64,000 nucleotides of DNA from Mixta sp031457955 (GCF_031457955.1 NZ_JAVDXN010000001.1:930001-994000); one strand, 5' to 3'; shown: positions 33,340 to 43,474, counted from the stretch's first letter. Numbers and translations: made by a program. The notes: generated by a model from the sequence alone, not told the origin.

Positions 33340-34731
33340 TTACAGCGCTTTAAGGATCGCTTCTACGCTTGCTTTGGCATCGCCAAACAGCATCTGCGTA
33401 TTCTCTTTAAAGAACAGCGGATTCTGCACGCCCGCATAGCCGGTATTCATGGAACGTTTGAACACCACCACGTTTTGCGCCTTCCAGACCTCCAGCACCG
33501 GCATCCCGGCAATCGGGCTGCGCGGATCTTCCTGGGCAGCAGGGTTAACGGTATCGTTCGCACCGATAACCAGCACCGTATCGGTATGCGCGAAATCATC
33601 GTTGATCTCATCCATCTCCAGCACCACGTCATACGGCACTTTGGCTTCCGCCAGCAGTACGTTCATATGGCCCGGCAGACGACCGGCCACCGGATGAATA
33701 CCAAACCGCACATTGATACCGCGCGCGCGTAGCTTTTCCGTGATCTCCGCAACCGGATATTGCGCCTGCGCCACCGCCATGCCGTAGCCCGGCGTGATGA
33801 TCACCGATGAGGCGTTTTTCAACATCTCCGCCGTATCCTGCGCGTTAATCTCACGATACTCGCCGCTTTCTTCGCCCTCACCTGGCGCCGCGCTGCTGTC
33901 CGTACCGAAGCCGCCAGCGATCACGCTGATAAATGAACGGTTCATCGCCTTACACATAATGTAAGAGAGAATCGCGCCCGACGACCCCACCAGCGCGCCG
34001 GTCACGATCAGCAAATCGTTGCTCAGCATAAAACCGGCCGCCGCTGCCGCCCAGCCGGAATAGGAGTTCAACATTGAAACCACTACCGGCATATCCGCGC
34101 CACCGATGGAGGCCACCAGATGCCAGCCAAAGGCGAGTGCAATCACTATCATGATGAACAGCGCAAAGACCTGCAGCCCGGCGCTGTCGGTGCGTACAAA
34201 TATCCACAGCAGCAGGAAAGAGACCACCAGCGCCAGCAGGTTCAGCTTATGGCGATGCGGCAGCATCAACGGACGCGAGGAAATTTTCCCGCACAGCTTG
34301 CCAAATGCCACCAGCGAACCGGTAAAGGTAACGGCACCGATAAAAATGCCGAGGAAAATTTCCGTCAGATGGATATTTTCCATTATCGGTTCCAGGCCGG
34401 GGCCGTGGTCAATATAGCTGTTTAACCCCACCAGCACCGCCGCCAGCCCGACAAAGCTGTGCAGGATCGCCACCAGTTCCGGCATCTCCGTCATTTCCAC
34501 TTTTTTCGCCAGATGGATGCCGATGGCGCCCCCGATTACCATCGCCAGTAAAATCCAGGCGATGTTGCCGGTATCCGGGCCGAAAATGGTGGCAAAAAGC
34601 GCAATGCCCATCCCGGTCATGCCGAAAATATTTCCCTGCTTCGAGGTTTCATGCTTTGAAAGCCCCGCCAGGCTACAGATAAAAAGAATCGCGGCAACAA
34701 TATATGCTGCAGTCACTAATCCGCCAGACAT
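33340..34731 (-). CDS. pntB: NAD(P) transhydrogenase subunit beta
   Basis: Membrane and NADP(H)-binding subunit of the proton-translocating transhydrogenase. 463 aa with about nine N-terminal membrane helices and the C-terminal dIII domain, seen as VIITPGYGMAVAQAQYPVAE, GIHPVAGRLPGHMNVLLAEA and VLVIGANDTVNPAAQEDP. It couples proton entry to NADPH formation. It lies 11 bp downstream of pntA in one operon. Confidence 0.96.
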   Translation of the reverse strand: MSGGLVTAAYIVAAILFICSLAGLSKHETSKQGNIFGMTGMGIALFATIFGPDTGNIAWILLAMVIGGAIGIHLAKKVEMTEMPELVAILHSFVGLAAVLVGLNSYIDHGPGLEPIMENIHLTEIFLGIFIGAVTFTGSLVAFGKLCGKISSRPLMLPHRHKLNLLALVVSFLLLWIFVRTDSAGLQVFALFIMIVIALAFGWHLVASIGGADMPVVVSMLNSYSGWAAAAAGFMLSNDLLIVTGALVGSSGAILSYIMCKAMNRSFISVIAGGFGTDSSAAPGEGEESGEYREINAQDTAEMLKNASSVIITPGYGMAVAQAQYPVAEITEKLRARGINVRFGIHPVAGRLPGHMNVLLAEAKVPYDVVLEMDEINDDFAHTDTVLVIGANDTVNPAAQEDPRSPIAGMPVLEVWKAQNVVVFKRSMNTGYAGVQNPLFFKENTQMLFGDAKASVEAILKAL

Positions 34732-34742
34732 GTTGTTGCCCC

Positions 34743-36272
34743 TTAGTTTTTACGAAACATTTTCAGCATGCGCTGAGTTACGGTAAAGCCGCCAAAGATA
34801 TTAATGCTGGCAATGAGTACGGCAATAAAGGCCAGGAATGTGACCCAGCCGCCGTGGCCAATCTGCAACAGCGCGCCCACGACAATGATGCCGGAAATGG
34901 CGTTGGTCACCGACATCAGCGGCGTGTGCAATGAATGGCTGACATTCCATACCACGTAATACCCCACCACGCAGGAGAGCGCGAACACGGTAAAGTGAGA
35001 AAGGAAAGCCGCCGGGGCGACGTTAGCGAGGCAGGCGAACAGCACAATCCCCAGCGCCAGCAGCAGATATTTGCGCCACGGCGAGGCGGGCGCTCTCGCT
35101 ACCGCCTGCGGCTGGGCTGCGGGCTGAGCAGCTTTCGGCGCGGCGGAGACCTGAATCGGCGGCGCAGGCCAGGTTACCTCACCGTCGCGCACCGTGGTGA
35201 CGCCACGGATAACTACATCCTCAAAGTTAATGTCGATTTCGCCATTTTTTTCTTTGCACAACAGTTTTAACAGGTTAACCAGGTTGGTGCTGTAAAGCTG
35301 CGAAGATTGGGTTGGTAAACGGCTGGGCAAATCGGTATAGCCAATGATTTTAACGCCGTTTTCAGTGGTGGTTACGCGGTCCGCGACGGTGAGTTCACAG
35401 TTGCCGCCGGTTTGCGCCGCCAGATCGACCACCACGCTGCCCGGCTTCATGGTGGCAACCATCTCGCGGGTAATCAGACGCGGCGCAGGTTTACCGGGAA
35501 TCAGCGCCGTGGTGATAATAATATCCACCTCTTTGGCCTGAGCGGCGAACAGCGCCATTTCCGCCTCAATAAAGGCCGGCGACATCTCTTTGGCATAGCC
35601 GTCGCCGCTGCCCGCTTCCTCTTTGAAATCAAGCTCGAGGAATTCCGCGCCCATGCTTTTAACCTGCTCTTTCACTTCCGGGCGGGTATCGAACGCACGC
35701 ACAATGGCGCCCAGGCTACCGGCCGCGCCGATGGCCGCCAGGCCCGCAACGCCAGCGCCGATAACCATCACTTTGGCTGGCGGCACTTTCCCGGCGGCGG
35801 TGATCTGCCCGGTAAAGAACCGCCCGAACTCATGCGCCGCCTCCACCACCGCGCGGTAACCGGCGATATTGGCCATGGAACTCAGCGCATCCAGCGACTG
35901 GGCGCGGGAAATACGCGGCACCGCATCCATCGCCATGACGTTAACCTTGCGCGCAGCCAGTTTTTCCATCAGCTGCGGATTCTGCGCAGGCCAGATAAAG
36001 CTTACCAGCGTGCTGCCCTCGCGCAGTAGCGCAATCTCCTCATCATCCGGCGCGTTAACTTTCAGCACAATATCCGCCTGCAACGCTTGCTGACGATCGA
36101 CTAACGTCGCACCGGCCTGCTGATAAGCGCTATCGGTAAAGCTGGCCGCGATGCCCGCCTGTTGCTCAATTGTCACGCTAAAGCCCAGCTTTAGCAGTTG
36201 CTCTACCGTTTTCGGCGTCGCGGCTACGCGCGCTTCATTCGGCAACCGCTCTTTGGGTACTCCAATTAACAT
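34743..36272 (-). CDS. pntA: NAD(P) transhydrogenase subunit alpha
   Basis: NAD(H)-binding subunit with a C-terminal membrane part. 509 aa. Landmarks: VPKERLPNEARVAATPKTVE, the RSQ-loop-type region VPRISRAQSLDALSSMANIA, the Rossmann motif VIGAGVAGLAAIGAAGSLGA and the C-terminal helices ending QRMLKMFRKN. ATG 36270-36272 follows AGGGA at normal spacing; the ATG five codons upstream does not. Head gene of pntAB. Confidence 0.96.
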   Translation of the reverse strand: MLIGVPKERLPNEARVAATPKTVEQLLKLGFSVTIEQQAGIAASFTDSAYQQAGATLVDRQQALQADIVLKVNAPDDEEIALLREGSTLVSFIWPAQNPQLMEKLAARKVNVMAMDAVPRISRAQSLDALSSMANIAGYRAVVEAAHEFGRFFTGQITAAGKVPPAKVMVIGAGVAGLAAIGAAGSLGAIVRAFDTRPEVKEQVKSMGAEFLELDFKEEAGSGDGYAKEMSPAFIEAEMALFAAQAKEVDIIITTALIPGKPAPRLITREMVATMKPGSVVVDLAAQTGGNCELTVADRVTTTENGVKIIGYTDLPSRLPTQSSQLYSTNLVNLLKLLCKEKNGEIDINFEDVVIRGVTTVRDGEVTWPAPPIQVSAAPKAAQPAAQPQAVARAPASPWRKYLLLALGIVLFACLANVAPAAFLSHFTVFALSCVVGYYVVWNVSHSLHTPLMSVTNAISGIIVVGALLQIGHGGWVTFLAFIAVLIASINIFGGFTVTQRMLKMFRKN

Positions 36273-36785
36273 AGTTTTCCCTTTCATCGGTTAGTGATTG
36301 ATATTGAAACGCCACGACAGCGCCGCCAGGCGTCTCCGGTTTTGTATCAAAGTGTTTATAACCTACTGAATATATGTCGCGTAATCTACCCGCCTCAGGC
36401 TGCGCAAAAAGTTTTTACGCAAAAATCCCTTTTGGACAGCAACGCCCGCTATTTTCCCCGTATTAAATACGTTTAAACAGCCATAACCTCTGTGAAGAAG
36501 CGCATAAAAAAGTTTATCGCCCACAAGTTTATTGTTATTTAACAACTAATTAACTAAAATAGCGTTAACATTAATCGCTTAAATCGATAAAGGCGCGTTA
36601 AACCAGAGCAAAAGCTGTGCGTTTTAACCGCGCCTTTTAATGTTGCAACCCGCATGCCCGAATGGCATAAATTGACTGAGACAGCGGCCATTATTACATG
36701 CAATAATCTTTAGCTAATCTGTTACACATCAAGAGTCCAGCACGTTTTCGTACTCAATTTTTGCGTAAGGCGAAGGATCATTTTT
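36273..36785. other. Divergent pntA-ydgH intergenic region
   Basis: A 513-bp region holding both promoters. It is AT-rich, with no ORF I would call a gene. It contains an imperfect inverted repeat at 36589-36638 (AAAGGCGCG/CGCGCCTTT arms extended by TTAAA/TTTAA) that could act as a terminator or a regulator site. Confidence 0.45.
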
Positions 36786-37739
36786 ATGAAGCTGAAGAAC
36801 ACTCTTCTGTTGACCGCTCTGCTGTCATCAATGGCGTTGACCGCTCAGGCAGCGCAGGAGCTGTCACCAGAAAAAGCGGCCGCGTTAAAACCATTCGAAC
36901 GTATTAATATTAGCGGTCGTTTTAATTCTATTGGCGAGGCCAGCGAAGCCGTTTCCCGCCGTGCAGACAGCAAGGGCGCATCCGCCTTTTATATTCAGGG
37001 CATTAACGATGCAACCGGCAACAGCGGCAACTGGCGCGTTACCGCCGATCTCTATCACGCCGATGCCCCCGCTGCGGAAAAAACGCCCGAATATCGCTTT
37101 TTCAGCGGCGTAAAAGAGCTGCCTAAGGCAGAGGCTTACCAGCTGGAACCTTATGACACCGTTTCCGCCAGCGGCTTTTATCACAGCCAGCCTGAAGTCA
37201 ATGAGGCGATTGGTAAAGCAGCCAAAGCGAAAGGCGCGGCCTCGTTCTTTATTGTGCGTCAGATCGATGCCAACAGCGGCGGCAACCAGTACATCACCGC
37301 CTATGTTTATAAAGCCGATGCGCCGAAACGTCAGGTGCAAAGCCCTAACGTGATCCCGCGTAACTCTGAAGCGGGCAAAGCGGCGCTGGCTACCGGCGGT
37401 GTCGCGGCGAAACAGGTTGAACTGCCGGGCGTGGCTTCGTCAGAAACGCCAAGCAACAAAGTCGGCCGTTTCTTTGAAACGCAGAGCTCCACCGGCGAGC
37501 GTTATACCGTGCGCCTGCCGAGCGGCAAAGAGATACAGGAAGTGAATGCGATTACCGCGGCGCAAATGCAGCCGTTTGATACCGTTACGTTCACCGGCCA
37601 CTTCGGTACGCCAACGGAGATCTCCGAAGCGGTAGCCAAACGTGCCGCCGAGAAAGGCGCGAAGTTCTATCACGTGACCCGTCAGTGGCAGAACCAGAGC
37701 GGCGGCAACCTGACCGTGACCGCCGATCTGTTTAAATAA
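36786..37739 (+). CDS. ydgH: Periplasmic DUF1471 repeat protein YdgH
   Basis: 317-aa secreted protein: a signal peptide (MKLKNTLLLTALLSSMALTAQA) followed by three DUF1471/YhcN-type domains, each with the pattern F-x-x-x-x-x-G-x-F, an A-x-x-K-G-A helix and a Y-K or F-K end (FERINISGRFNSIGEASEAV; YDTVSASGFYHSQPEVNEAI; FDTVTFTGHFGTPTEISEAV). The family is linked to stress and biofilm responses; the specific role of YdgH is unclear. The pntA-ydgH-ydgI order is conserved with E. coli. Confidence 0.94.
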   Translation: MKLKNTLLLTALLSSMALTAQAAQELSPEKAAALKPFERINISGRFNSIGEASEAVSRRADSKGASAFYIQGINDATGNSGNWRVTADLYHADAPAAEKTPEYRFFSGVKELPKAEAYQLEPYDTVSASGFYHSQPEVNEAIGKAAKAKGAASFFIVRQIDANSGGNQYITAYVYKADAPKRQVQSPNVIPRNSEAGKAALATGGVAAKQVELPGVASSETPSNKVGRFFETQSSTGERYTVRLPSGKEIQEVNAITAAQMQPFDTVTFTGHFGTPTEISEAVAKRAAEKGAKFYHVTRQWQNQSGGNLTVTADLFK

Positions 37740-37950
37740 TTTCCTCCCCGGAGCGGCGCATCCGTCGCTCCGTCATATTCTGAATAATCTGTAGCGCTTT
37801 TTGCATAGACACGCATTGCGCGACGCCTCCGCACTCCGTAAAATCCCGGCCTTATTTCAGCGGAAAAGAGGGATTATCTCTCTGCCTGCCTGATTAAAAG
37901 TCAACCGCTACGCGGTTCCCTGGTTATTTATTCTGTTTCAGGACGGTTTC

Positions 37951-39342
37951 TTGGACAAAAAATTAGGCCTTAGCGCCCTGACCGCGCTGGTACTCAGCTC
38001 TATGCTGGGCGCAGGCGTTTTTAGCCTGCCGCAAAATATGGCGGCCGTGGCCAGCCCCGCTGCGCTGCTTATCGGCTGGGCTATTACCGGCGCGGGCATT
38101 CTGTTTCTTTCGCTGGCGCTGCTGCTGTTAACGCGTCTTAAACCGGAACTGGACGGCGGCATTTTTACCTATGCCCGCGATGGCTTCGGCGAACTGGTAG
38201 GCTTCAGCTCCGCCTGGGGTTACTGGCTGTGCGCGGTTATCGCTAACGTCTCTTACCTGGTGATCGTTTTCTCGGCGCTGAGCTTTTTTACCGACTCGCC
38301 GGGACGGGTGATCTTTGGTGATGGCAACACCTGGCAGGCGATGCTTGGCGCATCGCTGCTGCTGTGGCTGGTCCACTGGCTGGTGCTACGCGGCGTACAG
38401 ACGGCGGCCAGCATCAATATGCTTGCTACGCTGGGCAAACTGGTGCCGCTCGGCCTGTTCGTGGTACTGGCGATCGTCGCGTTTAACCTTGACCGTTTCC
38501 GCTTTGATTTCACCGGCGTAGCGCTGGGGCAGCCGGTATGGGAGCAGGTGAAACAAACCATGCTGATTACCCTGTGGGTGTTTATCGGCGTGGAGGGCGC
38601 GGTGGTGGTCTCCGCGCGAGCGCGTAACAAGCGCGATGTCGGCAAAGCGACGCTGCTGGCGGTGCTGGCGGCACTGACCGTTTATCTGCTGGTTACCCTG
38701 CTGTCGTTGGGTATTGTGCCGCGCGCCGAGCTGGCAGAGATGCGTAACCCTTCTATGGCGGGGCTGATGACCAAACTGATTGGCTCATGGGGCAATGCGG
38801 TGATCGCGCTGGGGCTGGTGGTTTCCGTCTGCGGCGCCTATCTGAGCTGGACGATTATGGCGGCCGAAGTGCCGTTAATCGCCGCACAGCAGGGCGCGTT
38901 TCCGCGCAGCCTGAGCCGCCAGAATCGCCATAATGCGCCTTCCGCTTCGCTGTGGCTGACCAACGGCAGCGTACAGGTTTGCCTGATTTTGATCTGGTTA
39001 ACCAATTCGGATTACAACACGCTGCTGACTATCGCCTCAGAAATGGTGCTGGTGCCCTATTTCCTGGTCGGCGCTTATTTGCTGAAGCTGGTATGGCATA
39101 AGGGTGAAGCCTGGATGACGGCAGTGGCGCTGGGCGCCTGCCTTTACGGCCTGTGGCTGCTGTATGCCTCCGGCCCGCTGCATCTGCTGCTGTCGGTGAT
39201 ACTCTATGCGCCGGGGATGTTGCTGTTTCTGTTTGCCCGCCGTGGCGGTCGGGCATCCAGTGCGCTCAGCGTAGTCGAACGTGTCGCCATCGCTCTGCTG
39301 GTGATCGGTGCCTTCCCGGCGACCTGGGTATTAATGAAGTGA
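37951..39342 (+). CDS. ydgI: Arginine:ornithine antiporter-type APC transporter YdgI
   Basis: 463-aa inner-membrane protein of the basic amino acid/polyamine antiporter family, with 12 or so hydrophobic segments. It follows E. coli YdgI closely (KLGLSALTALVLSSMLGAGV, then ELDGGIFTYARDGFGELVGF and LITLWVFIGVEGAVVVSARA). The start codon is TTG at 37951, behind AGGA; no upstream ATG is available. It probably exchanges arginine for ornithine, by family annotation. Confidence 0.92.
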   Translation: MDKKLGLSALTALVLSSMLGAGVFSLPQNMAAVASPAALLIGWAITGAGILFLSLALLLLTRLKPELDGGIFTYARDGFGELVGFSSAWGYWLCAVIANVSYLVIVFSALSFFTDSPGRVIFGDGNTWQAMLGASLLLWLVHWLVLRGVQTAASINMLATLGKLVPLGLFVVLAIVAFNLDRFRFDFTGVALGQPVWEQVKQTMLITLWVFIGVEGAVVVSARARNKRDVGKATLLAVLAALTVYLLVTLLSLGIVPRAELAEMRNPSMAGLMTKLIGSWGNAVIALGLVVSVCGAYLSWTIMAAEVPLIAAQQGAFPRSLSRQNRHNAPSASLWLTNGSVQVCLILIWLTNSDYNTLLTIASEMVLVPYFLVGAYLLKLVWHKGEAWMTAVALGACLYGLWLLYASGPLHLLLSVILYAPGMLLFLFARRGGRASSALSVVERVAIALLVIGAFPATWVLMK

Positions 39343-39756
39343 TTAATGTGGGGCGGCGGGGAACTGAATAGTTAGCCGCTCCTCCTGCTGAGACAGCGAT
39401 AACGGCTTGCGATATTCGTGATGAATAGCGTCAAGCTGATCGCTGGAAAGCGGATAAGGCAATAAAATATCAAACTGCGCGATATGTTGCTGTTCGGCTA
39501 AGGTGATCAGCCGGGCGATGTTAATTTCATCGCTCACCTGGGTCGAAATGATTTGCAGCGCTAACTCTTTTAACCGCTCGGAAGGCGGCCGCTGCGAATC
39601 CGCTGGATTGCGGGTGACCATGCCAAAGATCGGCATAACGCCATAAATGGCATCGACAAAGCTCCAGCGCTTTTTACAGGATGCAGCAAGAAAATCGGTA
39701 TAATTGAAGCAGATGCGGTCATGGGTACCCGCAGACGCCAGCTGTTTATCTGACAC
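39343..39756 (-). CDS. Hypothetical protein in the folM position
   Basis: 137 aa starting at GTG 39754-39756, which lies 8 nt after a perfect AGGAGG; the frame stays open further upstream without homologous content. There is no signal peptide or membrane helix. Visible segments: ICFNYTDFLAASCKKRWSFV, IFGMVTRNPADSQRPPSERL, a helical middle, and a C-terminal QEERLTIQFP. It sits between ydgI and rstA, where E. coli carries folM and ydgC. I do not recognise it. The strong ribosome-binding site supports a real gene. Confidence 0.7.
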   Translation of the reverse strand: MSDKQLASAGTHDRICFNYTDFLAASCKKRWSFVDAIYGVMPIFGMVTRNPADSQRPPSERLKELALQIISTQVSDEINIARLITLAEQQHIAQFDILLPYPLSSDQLDAIHHEYRKPLSLSQQEERLTIQFPAAPH

Positions 39757-39933
39757 CCTCACTCTCCTCCTGGCCAGAAAAAAGGGTCGCAACCTACAAC
39801 AACAACCCTGCAGATATAATGGCATAGATTGCCCGGCTTGGTAACAGACATCTTAAGTTATTTAACTGACGTTGATGGTTGTTATTAAATGAAAAGGTTA
39901 AGCTGCTGCCATCCGTAGCCTGAATCTCCCATC

Positions 39934-40659
39934 ATGAATAAAATAGTTTTCGTTGAAGACGATCCCGACGTAGGTGAACTGATTGCCGCCTGGCTGAGCC
40001 GTCATGGCCTGGAGGTGGTGGTGGAAAGCCGTGGCGATCGCGCTGAAGAGGTTATTGCCCGTGAACAGCCTGACCTGGTGATGCTGGATATTATGCTGCC
40101 CGGTAAAGATGGCATGACCTTGTGTCGCGATCTGCGTGCCAGCTGGCCGGGCCCGATTGTTCTGCTGACATCGCTGGACAGCGATATGAACCATATTCTG
40201 TCGCTGGAAATGGGCGCAAATGATTACATTCTGAAAACCACGCCGCCCGCGGTGCTGCTGGCACGCCTGCGTCTGCATTTACGCCAGGCGAGCGTGGCGC
40301 AGCATGATGAAATCGCCCCAACGCTGAACAGCCAGAAAGCGCTGCGCTTCGGCTCGCTTACTATTGATCCGCTGAATCGCCAGGTCACGCTGGGTGATGA
40401 GGTTATCGCCCTGTCCACCGCCGATTATGATCTGCTCTGGGAACTGGCTATCCACGCCGGGCAGATCCTTAACCGCGACGCCCTGCTGAAATCCCTGCGC
40501 GGCGTGAGCTATGACGGCCTGGATCGCAGTATTGACGTCGCCATTTCGCGCCTGCGCAAAAAGCTGCACGACAGCGCAACAGAACCTTACCGTATCAAAA
40601 CCATTCGTAACAAAGGCTATCTGTTTGCGCCGCACGCCTGGGACCGAGACGCGCAATGA
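39934..40659 (+). CDS. rstA: Response regulator RstA
   Basis: OmpR-family regulator, 241 aa. The receiver has the acidic pair (FVEDDPDVG), the phospho-acceptor Asp in VMLDIMLPGKDGMT, Thr-Ser in LLTSLDSDMNH and the conserved Lys in YILKTTPPAV. The C-terminal winged helix includes ALLKSLRGVSYDGLDRSIDV and RIKTIRNKGYLFAP. It acts with RstB, whose start overlaps its stop (ATGA). A likely target, asr, lies 3 kb downstream with an RstA box. Confidence 0.95.
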   Translation: MNKIVFVEDDPDVGELIAAWLSRHGLEVVVESRGDRAEEVIAREQPDLVMLDIMLPGKDGMTLCRDLRASWPGPIVLLTSLDSDMNHILSLEMGANDYILKTTPPAVLLARLRLHLRQASVAQHDEIAPTLNSQKALRFGSLTIDPLNRQVTLGDEVIALSTADYDLLWELAIHAGQILNRDALLKSLRGVSYDGLDRSIDVAISRLRKKLHDSATEPYRIKTIRNKGYLFAPHAWDRDAQ

Positions 40660-41960
40660 GAAAACTTTTTATCCAGTTTTATCTGCTGCTGTTTGTCTGC
40701 TTCCTGGTGATGACCATGCTGGTGGGGCTGGTGTATAAATTTACCGCCGAACGCGCCGGACGGCAGTCGATGGATGATTTGATGAAAAGTTCGCTCTATC
40801 TGATGCGTAGCGAACTGCGTGAGATTCCGCCGCGCGACTGGAACAAAACCATCAACAATCTCGACCTGAATCTCTCGTTTAAACTGCATATCGAGCCGAT
40901 GAGCAAATATCAGCTGGATGCCGGCAGTATGCGTCGCCTGCGCGCCGGAGAGATTGTGGCGCTGGATGATGAATACACCTTTTTGCAGCATATCCCGCGC
41001 AGCCATTATGTGCTGGCGGTGGGGCCGATTCCCTATCTGTTCTACCTGCATGAGATGCGGCTGCTGGATATCGCGCTGCTGGCGTTTATCGGCATGTCGC
41101 TGGCGCTGCCGGTGTTTATCTGGATGCGTCCCTACTGGAAAGATATGCTGAAGCTGGAATCGGCGGCGCAGCGCTTCGGTAAAGGCCATCTTGATGAGCG
41201 CATTCATTTTGATAACGCCTCCAGCCTGCTGCGTCTGGGGGTGGCCTTTAATCAAATGGCGGACAACATCAATACGCTGGTCGCCAGTAAAAAGCAGCTG
41301 ATCGATAACATCGCCCATGAACTGCGCACGCCGCTGGTACGGCTGCGCTACCGGCTGGAGATGAGCGATAACCTCAGCGCGGCGGAATCTGCCGCGCTGA
41401 ATCGTGATATCGGCCAGCTGGAATCCTTAATTGAAGAGCTATTAACCTACGCCCGCCTCGATCGTCCGCAGGTAGAGCTGTTCCTGCAACCGGTGGATCT
41501 TGCCAGCTGGCTCGGCGAACGTATTGCGGATATCCGTTCGGTGCATCCGGACTATGAGATTGCGCTCGATCTGCCGCAGCGCGAAAATGTTGGCGTTTCC
41601 GATACGCGGTTAATGGAGCGCGTGCTGGATAACCTGGTAAATAACGCGTTGCGCTATGCACAGCAGCGGCTGCGGGTTGGTCTGTGGTTTGACGGCAATC
41701 TGGCCTGTTTGCAGGTGGAAGATGACGGCCCAGGCATTCCGGCGCAGGAGCGTCAGCGCGTGCTTGAGCCTTTTGTGCGTCTCGATCCCAGCCGCGACCG
41801 CGCCACCGGCGGCTGCGGCCTGGGTTTGGCGATTGTGCAGTCGGTGGCGCTGGCGCTTGGCGGTCACGTAGTGATCGACAGCAGTGCGTTGGGCGGCGCC
41901 AGCGTTCGCTTTTGCTGGCCGGTTGATTTACCCTTGCGGGATACGGCGAACCGCCCTTAA
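40656..41960 (+). CDS. rstB: Sensor histidine kinase RstB
   Basis: 434-aa inner-membrane kinase. TM1 is near residues 5-25, a periplasmic domain follows, TM2 is near 135-155 (LLDIALLAFIGMSLALPVFI), then HAMP, the H-box NIAHELRTPLVRLRYRLEM, the N-box NLVNNALRYA and G-boxes DDGPGIP and GGCGLGLAIV. It phosphorylates RstA. In E. coli the pair is PhoP-controlled; I found no convincing PhoP box upstream of rstA here. Confidence 0.94.
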   Translation: MRKLFIQFYLLLFVCFLVMTMLVGLVYKFTAERAGRQSMDDLMKSSLYLMRSELREIPPRDWNKTINNLDLNLSFKLHIEPMSKYQLDAGSMRRLRAGEIVALDDEYTFLQHIPRSHYVLAVGPIPYLFYLHEMRLLDIALLAFIGMSLALPVFIWMRPYWKDMLKLESAAQRFGKGHLDERIHFDNASSLLRLGVAFNQMADNINTLVASKKQLIDNIAHELRTPLVRLRYRLEMSDNLSAAESAALNRDIGQLESLIEELLTYARLDRPQVELFLQPVDLASWLGERIADIRSVHPDYEIALDLPQRENVGVSDTRLMERVLDNLVNNALRYAQQRLRVGLWFDGNLACLQVEDDGPGIPAQERQRVLEPFVRLDPSRDRATGGCGLGLAIVQSVALALGGHVVIDSSALGGASVRFCWPVDLPLRDTANRP

Positions 41961-41978
41961 CTGAGCAAGGAGATCTGC

Positions 41979-43469
41979 GTGACATCCGCTTATCAACAAC
42001 TTACCCAAACTTTTCAGCGCCTGTCGCGCTTCGGTCATCTTTCCGCAATTGCTGGCTGGGATATGCAGACCATGATGCCGCCAGCAGGCAGCCAGGTGCG
42101 CGGCGAAGCGCTGGCGGAGCTGAGCGTATTACAGCATCAGCTGCTTACCGACAGTCGGGTTAAAACCTGGCTGCAAGCGGCAGCGCAGGAATCACTGAAT
42201 GATGTGGAACAGGCTAATCTGCTGGAGATGCAGCGCGCCTGGCAGCAGGCGGCGCTGCTGCCCGCTTCGCTGGTGGAAGCGAAATCGCTGGCGGGTTCGC
42301 GCTGTGAGCACGCGTGGCGGCAACAGCGCCCGGCGAATGACTGGCAGGGTTTTGCCGCTAATTTAAAAGAGGTGGTACGCCTCAGCCGTGAAGAAGCGGA
42401 AATTCGCGCGCAGGCGGCGGGCTGTTCTCGCTATGACGCCCTGCTCGATCTCTATGAGCCGGGCATGACCAGCGCTCAGCTCGACGCCACGTTTGGCGAT
42501 CTGATCACCTGGCTGCCCGACCTGCTGGATCGCGTGGTGGCAAAGCAGGCCGCTGAGCCGGTTGATACGCCGGTCGGCCCTTTCCCCATCGAGGCGCAGC
42601 GCCAGCTGGGTTTACAGCTGATGAAACTGCTGGGCTTTGATTTTAACGCCGGTCGGCTGGACGTCAGTGCGCATCCGTTCTGCGGCGGCGTGCCGGACGA
42701 TGTGCGCATCACCACGCGCTACAACGACAATGAGTTTGTCAGCGCCATGATGGGCGTAATCCATGAAACCGGACACGCCCGCTATGAGCAAAATCTGCCG
42801 AAGACCTGGCGTGGTCAGCCGGTGGCGCTGGCGCGCTCAACGGCGGTGCATGAGTCGCAAAGCCTGTTTTTTGAAATGCAGCTGGCACGCAGCACACCTT
42901 TCTTACAGCATATTTTGCCGCAGGTGGTGGCACAGATGGGCGATCAGCCCGCCTTAACCCCGAGGAACTTTGTCCGGCTTAACCAGCGCGTGAAGCGCGG
43001 CTTTATTCGTGTAGATGCCGACGAGGTAAGTTATCCGCTGCACGTTATTCTGCGTTATGAGATTGAACGCGCCCTGATTGGCGGTGATATCGAGGTGGAT
43101 GATATTCCAGCGCTGTGGGATGAGAAGATGCAGCGTTACCTCGGCCTGGATACCACCGGCAACTACCGTGACGGCTGTATGCAGGATATTCACTGGACCG
43201 ACGGCGCCTTCGGCTATTTCCCCACCTATACGCTGGGCGCGATGTATGCGGCGCAGCTGTTCCAGGCGGTGAAGCGCGCCCTGCCGCAGCTGGAAACGCA
43301 GATTGCCAACGGCGAGCTGCAGCCGATTTTTGACTGGCTTGCGCAGAACATCTGGCAGCACGGCAGCCGCTTCCCGACTGCCCAGCTGATTACCCAGGCA
43401 AGCGGTGAAGATCTGAACGCACTGCATTTCCGTCGCCACCTGGAGCAGCGCTACCTCGCCGCCAACTAA
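41979..43469 (+). CDS. M32 carboxypeptidase (Taq type)
   Basis: 496-aa zinc metallocarboxypeptidase that trims C-terminal residues from peptides in the cytoplasm. The zinc motif HETGH is in MGVIHETGHARYEQ, with the third ligand Glu in AVHESQSLFFEM. Other M32 signatures: HPFCGGVPDDVRITTRY, DEVSYPLHVILRYEIE and DIHWTDGAFGYFPTYTLGA. It starts 18 bp after rstB and may be cotranscribed with rstAB. It ends at a 16-bp hairpin. Confidence 0.92.
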   Translation: MTSAYQQLTQTFQRLSRFGHLSAIAGWDMQTMMPPAGSQVRGEALAELSVLQHQLLTDSRVKTWLQAAAQESLNDVEQANLLEMQRAWQQAALLPASLVEAKSLAGSRCEHAWRQQRPANDWQGFAANLKEVVRLSREEAEIRAQAAGCSRYDALLDLYEPGMTSAQLDATFGDLITWLPDLLDRVVAKQAAEPVDTPVGPFPIEAQRQLGLQLMKLLGFDFNAGRLDVSAHPFCGGVPDDVRITTRYNDNEFVSAMMGVIHETGHARYEQNLPKTWRGQPVALARSTAVHESQSLFFEMQLARSTPFLQHILPQVVAQMGDQPALTPRNFVRLNQRVKRGFIRVDADEVSYPLHVILRYEIERALIGGDIEVDDIPALWDEKMQRYLGLDTTGNYRDGCMQDIHWTDGAFGYFPTYTLGAMYAAQLFQAVKRALPQLETQIANGELQPIFDWLAQNIWQHGSRFPTAQLITQASGEDLNALHFRRHLEQRYLAAN

Positions 43470-43474
43470 CCTTC

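Noticed and set aside
36363..36545. 60-codon minus-strand frame upstream of pntA
   Set aside because: It lies in a promoter region, has no clear ribosome-binding site and no similarity.
39757..39933. Possible PhoP box upstream of rstA
   Set aside because: I looked for (T)GTTTA-N5-(T)GTTTA; only GTTATT-like half matches are present, too weak to call.
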